9,501 nucleotides of DNA from Ruminococcus sp. (GCA_003521625.1 DPHV01000020.1:1-9501), one strand, 5' to 3'; positions 1-5,980 are shown, numbered from the stretch's first letter. Numbers and translations are program-made. The notes: a model not told the origin generated them from the letters alone.

Positions 1-33
1 GGAAAATAGGGAGATGCCAACACATAAAAGTGT

Positions 34-59
34 CCACCCAACAGGGTGGGCGTTTTTTT
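34..59 (+). terminator. Intrinsic terminator of an upstream gene outside the window
   Basis: A 6-bp GC-rich stem (CCACCC at 34-39, GGGTGG at 44-49) with a 4-nt AACA loop is followed by a run of seven T at 53-59. This is a standard rho-independent terminator reading rightwards. It should end a plus-strand transcript whose gene lies left of the window, and it insulates the downstream methyltransferase gene from it. Confidence 0.85.
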
Positions 60-67
60 ATGCCTTA

Positions 68-214
68 AATATAAATGATAATTTAGTGCGACATTGACGT
101 AGGGGACGGCATCCTTGACGTCCCTATGTATAAATTGTAAAACAATTTATACATTATGGCGAACACAGTTCGCCACTACAATCATTTATTTTGCGAGCCG
201 AGGTGCTCGGCTAA
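68..214. repeat. Chain of four hairpins, probable modular intergenic repeats
   Basis: Four inverted repeats follow one another. (1) GGGACG 103-108 with CGTCCC 119-124. (2) A perfect 13-bp stem at 126-138 and 142-154 with an AAA loop. (3) GGCGAAC 158-164 with GTTCGCC 168-174, loop ACA. (4) AGCCGAG 196-202 with CTCGGCT 206-212, loop GTG. None is followed by a T-run, so they are not ordinary terminators. The left flank (68-86) and hairpin 4 recur near the right end of the window (9371-9409), which points to dispersed REP- or MITE-like units rather than gene-specific control. They lie in the probable 5' leader of the methyltransferase gene, so they could also affect its transcript. The repeat family name is unknown to me. 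Confidence 0.7.
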
Positions 215-215
215 C

Positions 216-219
216 GGAG
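216..219 (+). promoter_or_regulatory. Ribosome binding site fixing the methyltransferase start
   Basis: GGAG lies 5 nt before the ATG at 225. The in-frame upstream ATG at 156 has no Shine-Dalgarno sequence and sits between two repeat hairpins, so 225 is the better start. Confidence 0.65.
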
Positions 220-224
220 TTACT

Positions 225-1283
225 ATGGAAAATATTTTTAATAACCTTACAAGCGTATGGACTCGCCTTAAAACCGAAAACAAGCCTGTTGTCCTCTACG
301 GAATGGGTGACGGTGCTGACAAGGTGCTCAAAGCATTTGAACAATTTGGCATAAAGGCAAGTGCAGTTATGGCGAGTGACGATTTTGTGCGTGGTCAGAG
401 CTTTCACGGCTTTAAGGTCAAAAAGCTGTCCGAGGTTGAGGCGGAGTACGGCGATTTCAACATTGCCCTCTGCTTTGCAAGTCAGCTTGCAGACGTGATG
501 AACACAATAAAATCTGTTGCCGAAAAGCACACAACGCTTGTTCCGAGCGTTCCTGTTTTCGGTGATAACTTGTTTGACGACAATTTCATATCCGAAAACA
601 GAGAGAATATAGAAACAGCCTACAGCCTGTTTGCCGACAAGCTTTCAAAAAAGGTGTATGAAAACGTCCTCAAATTCTATTATACCGGCGAGCTTTCGCT
701 CCTTGATGAAATCACAACGGGCAAGGACGAGGCTTTCAATAATATTTTAAGGCTCGGTGACAGCGAGGTTTACGTCGATTTGGGCGCATATAACGGAGAT
801 ACGATTGACGAATTTCTGCATTACTGCGGCGGCAGTTACAGAAAAATCATAGCCTTTGAGCCAAATTCAAAGAACTTTGCAAAATTGCAGGCGCATTGTG
901 AAAATCTTGAAAATATCGACTTGTGGCAGCTCGGCGCATACAACCGCAACACAATTCTGAACTTTAACAATAAGGCAGGCAGAAACAGCGCAATTGCCGA
1001 AACGGGAACTCAAACAAGGGTTGCCTGCGTTGACTCAATCCTCTGCGGAATGGCGGCAAGCTATGTAAAGGCCGACGTTGAGGGTGCAGATTTTGAAACC
1101 TTGCTGGGAATGAAAAACACGCTGCAAAATTTCAAGCCGAAGCTGAATTTCGCAGCGTATCATAGATTTGAAGATATTTTCAGGTTGCCGATTCTGATTA
1201 ATCAGCTCAATCCCGAGTACAAAATTTTCCTGCGCCACCACCCGTATATTCCGGCGTGGGACACAAACCTTTATTGTGTTTAG
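225..1283 (+). CDS. FkbM-family SAM-dependent methyltransferase
   Basis: The protein is 352 aa from the ATG at 225. The C-terminal half carries a class I methyltransferase fold: the SAM-binding loop VDLGAYNGD at about residues 184-192, the acidic strand-2 motif IIAFEPN at 208-214, and VKADVEGAD at 281-289, which matches the KxDVEGxE signature of FkbM enzymes. AAYHR follows at 310-314. The first ~150 residues form a separate domain beginning VLYGMGDGADKVL (23-35), a Rossmann-like nucleotide-binding pattern seen ahead of some FkbM domains. No signal peptide or membrane segment is visible, so it is probably cytoplasmic. FkbM enzymes typically O-methylate sugars or polyketides; the substrate here cannot be read from the sequence, and no glycosyltransferase or flagellar gene is adjacent. 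The reading frame continues upstream to an ATG at 156, but that part is repeat-derived. Its stop overlaps the convergent next gene by 4 nt. Confidence 0.85.
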   Translation: MENIFNNLTSVWTRLKTENKPVVLYGMGDGADKVLKAFEQFGIKASAVMASDDFVRGQSFHGFKVKKLSEVEAEYGDFNIALCFASQLADVMNTIKSVAEKHTTLVPSVPVFGDNLFDDNFISENRENIETAYSLFADKLSKKVYENVLKFYYTGELSLLDEITTGKDEAFNNILRLGDSEVYVDLGAYNGDTIDEFLHYCGGSYRKIIAFEPNSKNFAKLQAHCENLENIDLWQLGAYNRNTILNFNNKAGRNSAIAETGTQTRVACVDSILCGMAASYVKADVEGADFETLLGMKNTLQNFKPKLNFAAYHRFEDIFRLPILINQLNPEYKIFLRHHPYIPAWDTNLYCV

Positions 1284-1861
1284 TGCTTGCCCGAGCCGTA
1301 TTCGCTTAAAATATCGTCGATTTCAGCGTCGGTAGCGTTGACAGGCTTATCAATGTCCGATAAATACTTATCGTAATCAAAATCATCGTTGTCATCATAT
1401 GACTGCGATGATTTATTTTTTTCTCTTTTTTCACGCTCAATTTCGTCACGTCTTTTTGCCTCAAGCATAAGAGCCTCTGCTTCAGCCTTTTCTTCAGCCT
1501 CTTTTTTGCGGCGCTTGTCGCCCAGAGCAATATCGCCTACGAAAAGACCGAAAATTCCTGCAACAAGGTAAACGGCAAGAAGCAGGAGATTGAACCAGAT
1601 GTATCTCGGAGCAAAACCGCCGTAGTAAATTATCATTGTTGGGATAAATGTAATCGGCGCAATCAGAGCGAACAGAAAGTCAAGACCGTATTTTGAGCAG
1701 TAAATTGCGGAGCTTGCAATAGCCGTTCCGGGTAAAATAAAGTACCATTCAATTGAAACAAAGTGTTCAGTAACTTCATTATTGAATAAAAGCGGCGTAA
1801 TAAAGTATATAGCAAAAATGGTGACCGCATAAGGCAAGTATTTTTTAATCATACCGTTCAT
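1280..1861 (-). CDS. Small multi-pass membrane protein with charged C-terminal tail, unknown function
   Basis: The protein is 193 aa from the ATG at 1861, and I do not recognise the family. Four hydrophobic segments lie at about residues 8-26, 38-55, 60-80 and 88-112. A highly charged, probably helical stretch rich in Lys, Glu, Ala and Arg (115-150) follows, then a Ser/Asp/Tyr-rich acidic tail (151-190). By the positive-inside rule, the basic KRRKK right after the last segment suggests a cytoplasmic tail. The frame is open upstream to an ATG at 1906, but that codon overlaps the gene's own predicted -10 box, so it cannot be translated from that promoter. GGAGG six nt before 1861 supports the shorter form; an ATG three codons further in is a less likely alternative. 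It is monocistronic and convergent with the methyltransferase gene, with stop codons overlapping. No terminator is evident downstream on this strand. Confidence 0.7.
   Translation of the reverse strand: MNGMIKKYLPYAVTIFAIYFITPLLFNNEVTEHFVSIEWYFILPGTAIASSAIYCSKYGLDFLFALIAPITFIPTMIIYYGGFAPRYIWFNLLLLAVYLVAGIFGLFVGDIALGDKRRKKEAEEKAEAEALMLEAKRRDEIEREKREKNKSSQSYDDNDDFDYDKYLSDIDKPVNATDAEIDDILSEYGSGKH
1381..1422 (+). terminator. Probable terminator of the methyltransferase gene, inside the antisense CDS
   Basis: On the plus strand AATCATCG (1381-1388) pairs with CGATGATT (1406-1413), then a G-T wobble and one mismatch, then GTCAT (1391-1395) with ATGAC (1399-1403), closed by a 3-nt CAT loop. The T-rich tract TATTTTTTT follows (1414-1422). 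It sits 98 nt past the methyltransferase stop, within the convergent membrane-protein gene, where the same bases encode the Ser/Asp-rich tail. The structure is seen directly; its activity is inferred. Confidence 0.6.
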
Positions 1862-1867
1862 AATTTT

Positions 1868-1872
1868 CCTCC
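1868..1872 (-). promoter_or_regulatory. Ribosome binding site deciding the membrane-protein start
   Basis: GGAGG on the minus strand ends 6 nt before the ATG at 1861. No comparable site precedes the upstream in-frame ATG at 1906. Confidence 0.75.
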
Positions 1873-1897
1873 GAAAAAACATTTTATCACAAACAGT

Positions 1898-1926
1898 ATT
1901 ATACATTATATTATTAAAAATTGCAA
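1898..1926 (-). promoter_or_regulatory. Sigma-A type promoter of the membrane-protein gene
   Basis: On the minus strand, TTGCAA (1926-1921) is separated by exactly 17 nt from a perfect TATAAT (1903-1898). This places the start of transcription near 1891, about 30 nt before the start codon at 1861. Confidence 0.7.
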
Positions 1927-1984
1927 CATTATTATAAATAAGGAGCGAAGCGACAATTGAATGTAAATTGTTAATTAAAAATGC

Positions 1985-2013
1985 TTGACATTTAAAATTT
2001 ACTGTGCTAAAAT
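1985..2013 (+). promoter_or_regulatory. Promoter of the sdpR-sdpI-like operon
   Basis: A perfect TTGACA (1985-1990), a 17-nt spacer and TAAAAT (2008-2013) are present, with the extended -10 dinucleotide TG at 2005-2006. This is the strongest-looking promoter in the window. Transcription should start near 2020, inside the adjacent palindrome. Confidence 0.85.
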
Positions 2014-2017
2014 TTAA

Positions 2018-2049
2018 TTAGTTAATTAGACAATTATCTAAATAACTAA
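2018..2049. promoter_or_regulatory. Probable autorepressor operator (inverted repeat)
   Basis: TTAGTTAATTAGA (2018-2030) faces TCTAAATAACTAA (2037-2049) across a 6-nt centre; the arms match at 12 of 13 positions. The palindrome begins 5 nt after the -10 box and covers the expected transcription start. That is where a dimeric ArsR/SdpR-type repressor encoded by the next gene would block transcription. Binding by that protein is inferred from position and symmetry. Confidence 0.75.
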
Positions 2050-2071
2050 TAATCAAAAGGAGGCTTTTTCA

Positions 2072-2338
2072 ATGGGTGACGTGTGGAAGGCTCTGGCTGA
2101 CCCGACCAGACGAAAGATTCTTTCCTTGCTTAAAAAGCAGGATATGAACGCAGGCGAAATTGCCGCCGAGTTCAATATGACAAAGCCGTCAATCAGCAAT
2201 CACCTGAACATTCTGAAACAGGCTGACCTCGTTGATGCGGAAAAGCAGGGGCAGAACGTAGTTTATTCACTCAAAACAAGCGTGCTTGAGGACATTCTCG
2301 GTATGCTTTCAGACCTTACAAAAAGAGGAGAAGATTAG
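2072..2338 (+). CDS. sdpR: ArsR/SdpR-family winged-helix transcriptional repressor
   Basis: This 88-aa protein is typical of small ArsR-type regulators. It begins with the family signature VWKALADPTRRKIL (residues 4-17). A helix-turn-helix follows, with the recognition helix around TKPSISNHLNIL (37-48), and a beta-wing at 55-67 (DAEKQGQNVVYSL). There is no CxC metal-binding motif, so it is not a metal sensor of the ArsR/SmtB sort; it resembles SdpR, which represses its own operon with sdpI. AAAGGAGG at 2056-2063 lies 8 nt before the start. The stop is 1 nt from the next start codon, so the two genes are co-transcribed and probably translationally coupled. A palindrome over the promoter start site fits autorepression. 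The symbol is assigned by similarity and context. Confidence 0.85.
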   Translation: MGDVWKALADPTRRKILSLLKKQDMNAGEIAAEFNMTKPSISNHLNILKQADLVDAEKQGQNVVYSLKTSVLEDILGMLSDLTKRGED

Positions 2339-2339
2339 T

Positions 2340-3023
2340 ATGAAAAAATTTGCATTTTTGATTTTATCATTAATCAACGCCGCATTAACGGCAGTCTATG
2401 TTGCACTTTCACCGCTTGAAATCGTGCCTATGCACTATAATATCAACGGCGTGGCAGACAGCTATTCGACAAAGTGGTTTGTAATGTTTATGCCCTGCAT
2501 TTTAATTGTGCTCGGAATAATCTATCTGATTTATTCATTTGTAGCAGAACGTCACGAAAATCTGCTGAAAAATCAGAAGTATGTCGGCAGAATAGTGCTT
2601 GGTTTATTCCTGTTTTTCATTATTCTTTTCTGGTATCTGACAGTAATCTGCATAAGCGGAGCAACCGAAATGGGAAATGCTTTTGAATATATTTTAGCGG
2701 CGGCAGTAGGTGCGCTTATGCTGTTCATCAGCAATATACTCCCGAAAATCAAGCAGAACAGCTCGCTCGGCATAAAAACACCCGCAACGCTGTCAAGCGA
2801 AACAGTGTGGAAGAAAACACACAAGCTCGGCGGCTACCTCGGCGTAATTTCGGGCGCAGTTATGGTTATTCTTGCAATTGTCGGAATGATTTTCAAGCTC
2901 AACGGAATGGCTGTCCTCTTCGGCGGACTCGGCTTGTTCCTCGTTGTCGCCTGCATAATCCCGTGCATATATGCATCAGTCCTTTATTCAAAAGAGAAAA
3001 AGACGAATCTGAATTGTGAATAA
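2340..3023 (+). CDS. sdpI: SdpI-family membrane protein (DUF1648 plus SdpI domain)
   Basis: The protein is 227 aa with about six membrane segments (residues 4-23, 46-68, 84-107, 114-134, 165-186, 189-213). The first extracytoplasmic loop has the DUF1648 pattern VPMHYNINGVADSYSTKW (29-46). The second half carries the SdpI-domain signature LGIKTPATLSSETVWKKTHK (143-162). In Bacillus subtilis SdpI gives immunity to the SdpC toxin and relays its presence by sequestering SdpR at the membrane. The same pairing here suggests an envelope-stress or immunity switch, though no sdpC-like toxin gene is visible in the window. The ATG at 2340, preceded by GAGGAG 9 nt upstream, is preferred over an in-frame ATG at 2286 that lies inside the repressor gene. 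Confidence 0.88.
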   Translation: MKKFAFLILSLINAALTAVYVALSPLEIVPMHYNINGVADSYSTKWFVMFMPCILIVLGIIYLIYSFVAERHENLLKNQKYVGRIVLGLFLFFIILFWYLTVICISGATEMGNAFEYILAAAVGALMLFISNILPKIKQNSSLGIKTPATLSSETVWKKTHKLGGYLGVISGAVMVILAIVGMIFKLNGMAVLFGGLGLFLVVACIIPCIYASVLYSKEKKTNLNCE

Positions 3024-3034
3024 GAAATAACGTA

Positions 3035-3072
3035 AAAAAGTTGTGACATCAGAAACGGTGCCACAACTTTTT
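3035..3072. terminator. Bidirectional terminator between two convergent operons
   Basis: A perfect 11-bp outer stem (AAAAAGTTGTG 3035-3045 with CACAACTTTTT 3062-3072) extends inwards with one mismatch. T-runs lie on the 3' side on both strands. It is 11 nt after the sdpI-like stop and 16 nt after the dockerin-gene stop on the other strand, so it can end both transcripts. Confidence 0.9.
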
Positions 3073-3088
3073 GTTTTATGAATAAAAT

Positions 3089-3826
3089 TTATTTGCCTAA
3101 AAGACCTGTATCCTTATAACCGCCTACGAGGTACTTTTGAACGCAGGTAACGTCGAGAATTGAAATTCCACCGTCGTCGTTTACGTCGGCAATCTCGAAT
3201 AAATCACTTCCGATCTCGGGAGTATTAATGCCAACACCAAACTTCTGAATCTCTGTAGCGTCCTGAATTGAGAGAATTCCGTCATGATTAACATCACCAT
3301 ATTGTATCTGCGGTTCTGTAGTTGCAGGCTCTGTTGTAGGCTCTTCGCCACGAGAGAGAATCTCGACAGAATAGGTCATATATGAAGTATCTAGTTTCAC
3401 GCCATTGTCATCATAGAGCTGGAACTGAATGAAGCCGAAATCAATATCATTTACATTCGTTTCGCCGATAACCTTGTAATAGTAGGAAATGATTTTATCT
3501 CCCTGCTTTACTTCAACTCCATAGGCCGAAGAAGCGGCAGCTGAAACATAACCATCGTGCGGCACAACCATTGGTGGAATAGACCAATGATTCTCATCGT
3601 TTTTAAACTCAAGAACATTAGTATCAAACTTGCCTTCAAAGAAGTAGCAGGGTGTGCACCAAATGTCTTTCGCAAACGAATAAGTAACTTTAACCTCTCC
3701 GCCGGGATATACCATAGAATCGGTTGTATCTGCGCTTACCGTGAAAATATTTGCTACGGACACCGCAGATAAAATAATTAATGTTGAAATAATGATTGAT
3801 AATGTTTTACTAAAGATTTTTTTCAT
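3089..3826 (-). CDS. Secreted dockerin protein with a beta-sandwich, possibly cohesin-like, domain
   Basis: The protein is 245 aa. A signal peptide spans residues 1-32, with a lysine-rich start, a hydrophobic core and probable cleavage after VSA. Residues 37-157 form one domain with alternating beta-strand patterns (GGEVKVTYSF, then FDTNVLEF, then GDKIISYYYKVI). The order resembles cohesin or the related carbohydrate-binding sandwich fold, but this is a weak match by eye. A short Thr/Pro/Glu linker (161-172) leads to a type I dockerin at 177-236, with two calcium loops, DVNHDGILSIQD (178-189) and DVNDDGGISILD (214-225). Dockerins plug into cohesins of cellulosome-like scaffolds or at the cell surface. 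No catalytic domain is visible. An AAAGGAG site precedes the start by 9 nt. The gene lies 37 nt after the LRR-dockerin gene and shares its transcript. Confidence 0.8.
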   Translation of the reverse strand: MKKIFSKTLSIIISTLIILSAVSVANIFTVSADTTDSMVYPGGEVKVTYSFAKDIWCTPCYFFEGKFDTNVLEFKNDENHWSIPPMVVPHDGYVSAAASSAYGVEVKQGDKIISYYYKVIGETNVNDIDFGFIQFQLYDDNGVKLDTSYMTYSVEILSRGEEPTTEPATTEPQIQYGDVNHDGILSIQDATEIQKFGVGINTPEIGSDLFEIADVNDDGGISILDVTCVQKYLVGGYKDTGLLGK

Positions 3827-3863
3827 AATAAAAATCTCCTTTAAATAGTATTTTATTCTTATT

Positions 3864-5699
3864 TTAACCGCTTACCAATGCACGCTGAATAGCAGTTGCA
3901 TCATTGACATTTACTGTACCGTCGCCGTTGAAATCGGCAAGTGCGAGCTGTTCATTTGTAAATTTTATGATACTTGCACTGTGTTTTTGAATTAATGTCG
4001 CATCGGCAACGCTTAATACGCCATCACCGTTTACATCACCGATAACTGCTTTACCGATTTCAACAAACGCAAATCCGTTGTCGTTTGCGTATTGCTCTGC
4101 GGCGGAGTTTTTGAAGCCACTTATTACAAAGTTATAAACTTTTTCGTAGATATAGTCATATTTTATTTGGTCATAATATCTCTCATATCCAAAAGCATAT
4201 TCATCGATTTCCTCAACGCTGTTAGGAATAGTGATACTATTAAGGCTGGAGCAATTTAAAAAGGCTTCATATCCAACACTTGTTACACTGTCAGGAATAG
4301 TGATGCTTGTCAGGCTTGTGCAATTTTCAAAAGCCCATTCGCCAATGTTTGTAACATTGTCTGGGATTATTATGTTTGTTAGGCTTGAGCAACCGTAAAA
4401 AGAGAGACCGTCAATGTTTGTAATGCTGTCGGGAATTGTTACGCTTATCAAGCTTTTGCAACCCATAAAAGCACCATAGCTAATGCTTGTAACACTGTCA
4501 GGAATTGTAATGCTTGTCAGGCTTGTGCAATTTTCAAAAGTTCCATTTCCAATGCTTGTAACGCTGACGGGTATTGTAATGCTTGTCAGGCTTGTGCAAG
4601 ATGAAAAAGCACGACTGCCAATGCTTGTAACACTGTCGGGTATTGTTATGTTTGTTAGGCTCGTGCAAGATGAAAAAGCACTTTCGTCGATGTTTGTAAC
4701 GCTGTTGGGTATTGCTATGCTTGAAAGGTTTGTACAATTGTAAAAAGTGTAACTACCAATGTTTGTTACGCTGTCAGGAATTGTAACACTTGTAAGACTT
4801 GCACAACCTATAAAAGCTCGATCGCCAATGCTTGTAACACCATCTGGAATTGTTAATTCATTAACCAATTCTCCGTTAAGATAAAGGTCTGCACCATTAC
4901 CTAATGGATTGGCTCCATAATTAAAGTCAATATTACACCAAGCCTCTATGTTGTTTATATATACTTGCTTAATGTTTACGCAATCTTCAAAAGCATAATT
5001 GTCGATGCTTGTAACACTGCCGGGAATTGTTACACTTGTGAGGCTTGAGCAACCACCAAAAGCACTATTGCCAATTGTAACGCTGTCTGGAATTGTTATG
5101 TTTGTCAGGCTTGTACAATATCTAAAAGCATTAATGCCAATTCTTGTAACACTATCGGGAATTCTTATATTTGTCAGGCTTGTACAACCTATAAAGGCAT
5201 TATTGCCAATGCTTGTAATACTGTCGGGAACTGTTAATTCATCAACTAATTCTCCGTTAAGATAAAGATCAGCGCCATTTTCTAATGGATTGGCAATATA
5301 ATCAAAGTCAATATTACACCAAGCCTCGATGCTGTCTATATATACTTGTTTAATGTTTTCGCAATTTTCAAAAGCACCCCAGCCAATACTTGTAACGCTG
5401 TCAGGAATTGTTACGCATGTCAAGCTTTCGCACCAACAAAAAGCATACTCACCAATTCTTGTAACCTTATATCCGTTGATTTCACTCGGTATTACAAGTG
5501 CGGTTTCATTACCACTATACTTTGTAATTGAAGCTGTACCGTCATCAAGAACCTGATACTCATAATCACCAAATTCTTCACCAACTGAACTGTTTTCGTC
5601 AATTACAGCGGCATTTGCCGTAACCGTCAAAGCCGAAAATGCGCTGAAAGACATTATTGCGGCAAGCATTACAGATAATGTTTTTTTGAATTTCCTCAT
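3864..5699 (-). CDS. Secreted BspA-type leucine-rich-repeat protein with C-terminal dockerin
   Basis: The protein is 611 aa. A signal peptide (1-31, ending ANAA) is followed by a short N-terminal domain (32-79). About seventeen LRR_5 (BspA/Treponema pallidum type) units of roughly 23 residues follow between 80 and 503, with the pattern CTSLTSITIPDSVTSIGxxAF. Two related non-LRR islands at 114-158 and 241-285 share IEAWCNIDF and NGADLYLNGELV. A type I dockerin closes the protein (553-611), with calcium loops DVNGDGVLSVAD (555-566) and DFNGDGTVNVND (589-600). BspA repeats usually mediate binding to proteins, glycans or other cells, so this looks like a non-catalytic binding module brought to a scaffold by its dockerin. 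The start is supported by AAAAAGGAG 10 nt upstream and a promoter further up. It is the first gene of a two-gene operon with the second dockerin gene. Confidence 0.9.
   Translation of the reverse strand: MRKFKKTLSVMLAAIMSFSAFSALTVTANAAVIDENSSVGEEFGDYEYQVLDDGTASITKYSGNETALVIPSEINGYKVTRIGEYAFCWCESLTCVTIPDSVTSIGWGAFENCENIKQVYIDSIEAWCNIDFDYIANPLENGADLYLNGELVDELTVPDSITSIGNNAFIGCTSLTNIRIPDSVTRIGINAFRYCTSLTNITIPDSVTIGNSAFGGCSSLTSVTIPGSVTSIDNYAFEDCVNIKQVYINNIEAWCNIDFNYGANPLGNGADLYLNGELVNELTIPDGVTSIGDRAFIGCASLTSVTIPDSVTNIGSYTFYNCTNLSSIAIPNSVTNIDESAFSSCTSLTNITIPDSVTSIGSRAFSSCTSLTSITIPVSVTSIGNGTFENCTSLTSITIPDSVTSISYGAFMGCKSLISVTIPDSITNIDGLSFYGCSSLTNIIIPDNVTNIGEWAFENCTSLTSITIPDSVTSVGYEAFLNCSSLNSITIPNSVEEIDEYAFGYERYYDQIKYDYIYEKVYNFVISGFKNSAAEQYANDNGFAFVEIGKAVIGDVNGDGVLSVADATLIQKHSASIIKFTNEQLALADFNGDGTVNVNDATAIQRALVSG
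4191..5464 (-). repeat. 69-bp tandem coding repeats of the LRR protein
   Basis: Near-identical DNA blocks recur every 69 bases (23 codons), for example the minus-strand core encoding IPDSVTSIG. Similarity is highest between about 4230 and 4860, which suggests recent unit duplication or gene conversion. One unit (residues 198-220) is a codon short: it reads SVTIG where its neighbours have SVTSIG. Such arrays are prone to copy-number change and to misassembly. Confidence 0.85.
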
Positions 5700-5755
5700 T
5701 CTTTATTATCTCCTTTTTGGATTTTATTTGCTTACAGAATGCAAATATATTAATA

Positions 5756-5784
5756 ATTATATATTACTTACAAATAAAATGCAA
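5756..5784 (-). promoter_or_regulatory. Probable promoter of the LRR-dockerin operon
   Basis: On the minus strand TTGCAT (5784-5779), a 17-nt spacer and a perfect TATAAT (5761-5756) are seen, giving a start near 5749 and a ~50-nt leader. The leader contains a 6-bp inverted repeat (ATTTGC 5726-5731, GCAAAT 5741-5746). A TTGACA on the same strand at 5816-5811 is an alternative -35, but lacks a good -10. The region is very AT-rich, so chance matches are possible. Confidence 0.55.
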
Positions 5785-5924
5785 TATTTTTAATAAATTA
5801 TTTATATTTTTGTCAAAAGATTAACCTTTTTCTGCTGTGAACGGTATGTCTGAATCAAAACTCAAATTCATTGATAACGTGGATAAATTTATTTCGATTG
5901 GTATGAATATATCCTATTATTGAT

Positions 5925-5956
5925 AAACGGGACACTGCATAAGCAATGTCCCGTTT
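5925..5956 (-). terminator. Terminator of gap
   Basis: A perfect 10-bp stem (AAACGGGACA 5925-5934, TGTCCCGTTT 5947-5956) extends by TGC/GCA past one mismatch and closes on ATAA. It lies 24 nt beyond the gap stop. On the minus strand the 3' arm ends in GTTTATC with only a short T-run, so it is a strong stem with a modest tail. It could also work on the plus strand. Confidence 0.75.
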
Positions 5957-5980
5957 GTAAATCTAAATTAAAAGTTACGA

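Noticed and set aside
94..134. Promoter for the methyltransferase gene from TTGACG boxes and TATAAA in the hairpin chain
   Set aside because: The spacings (8 and 29 nt) do not fit a sigma-A promoter; no promoter for this gene could be supported.
103..212. CRISPR-like array from the successive palindromes
   Set aside because: The hairpins differ from each other in sequence and spacing; there is no repeated unit with spacers.
115..354. Plus-strand 79-codon frame at the left edge
   Set aside because: It runs through the repeat hairpins and then out of frame over the methyltransferase gene.
3647..3658. WCTPC in the small dockerin protein, resembling a thioredoxin active site
   Set aside because: It lies in a beta-rich secreted domain without the other thioredoxin-fold features (no conserved cis-proline region), so it is probably coincidence; a structural disulfide remains possible.
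4483..4743. Plus-strand open frame of 86 codons with repeated MLVTLSGIVM
   Set aside because: It is the antisense shadow of the LRR repeats; its periodicity exactly follows the 69-bp units, and there is no ribosome site.
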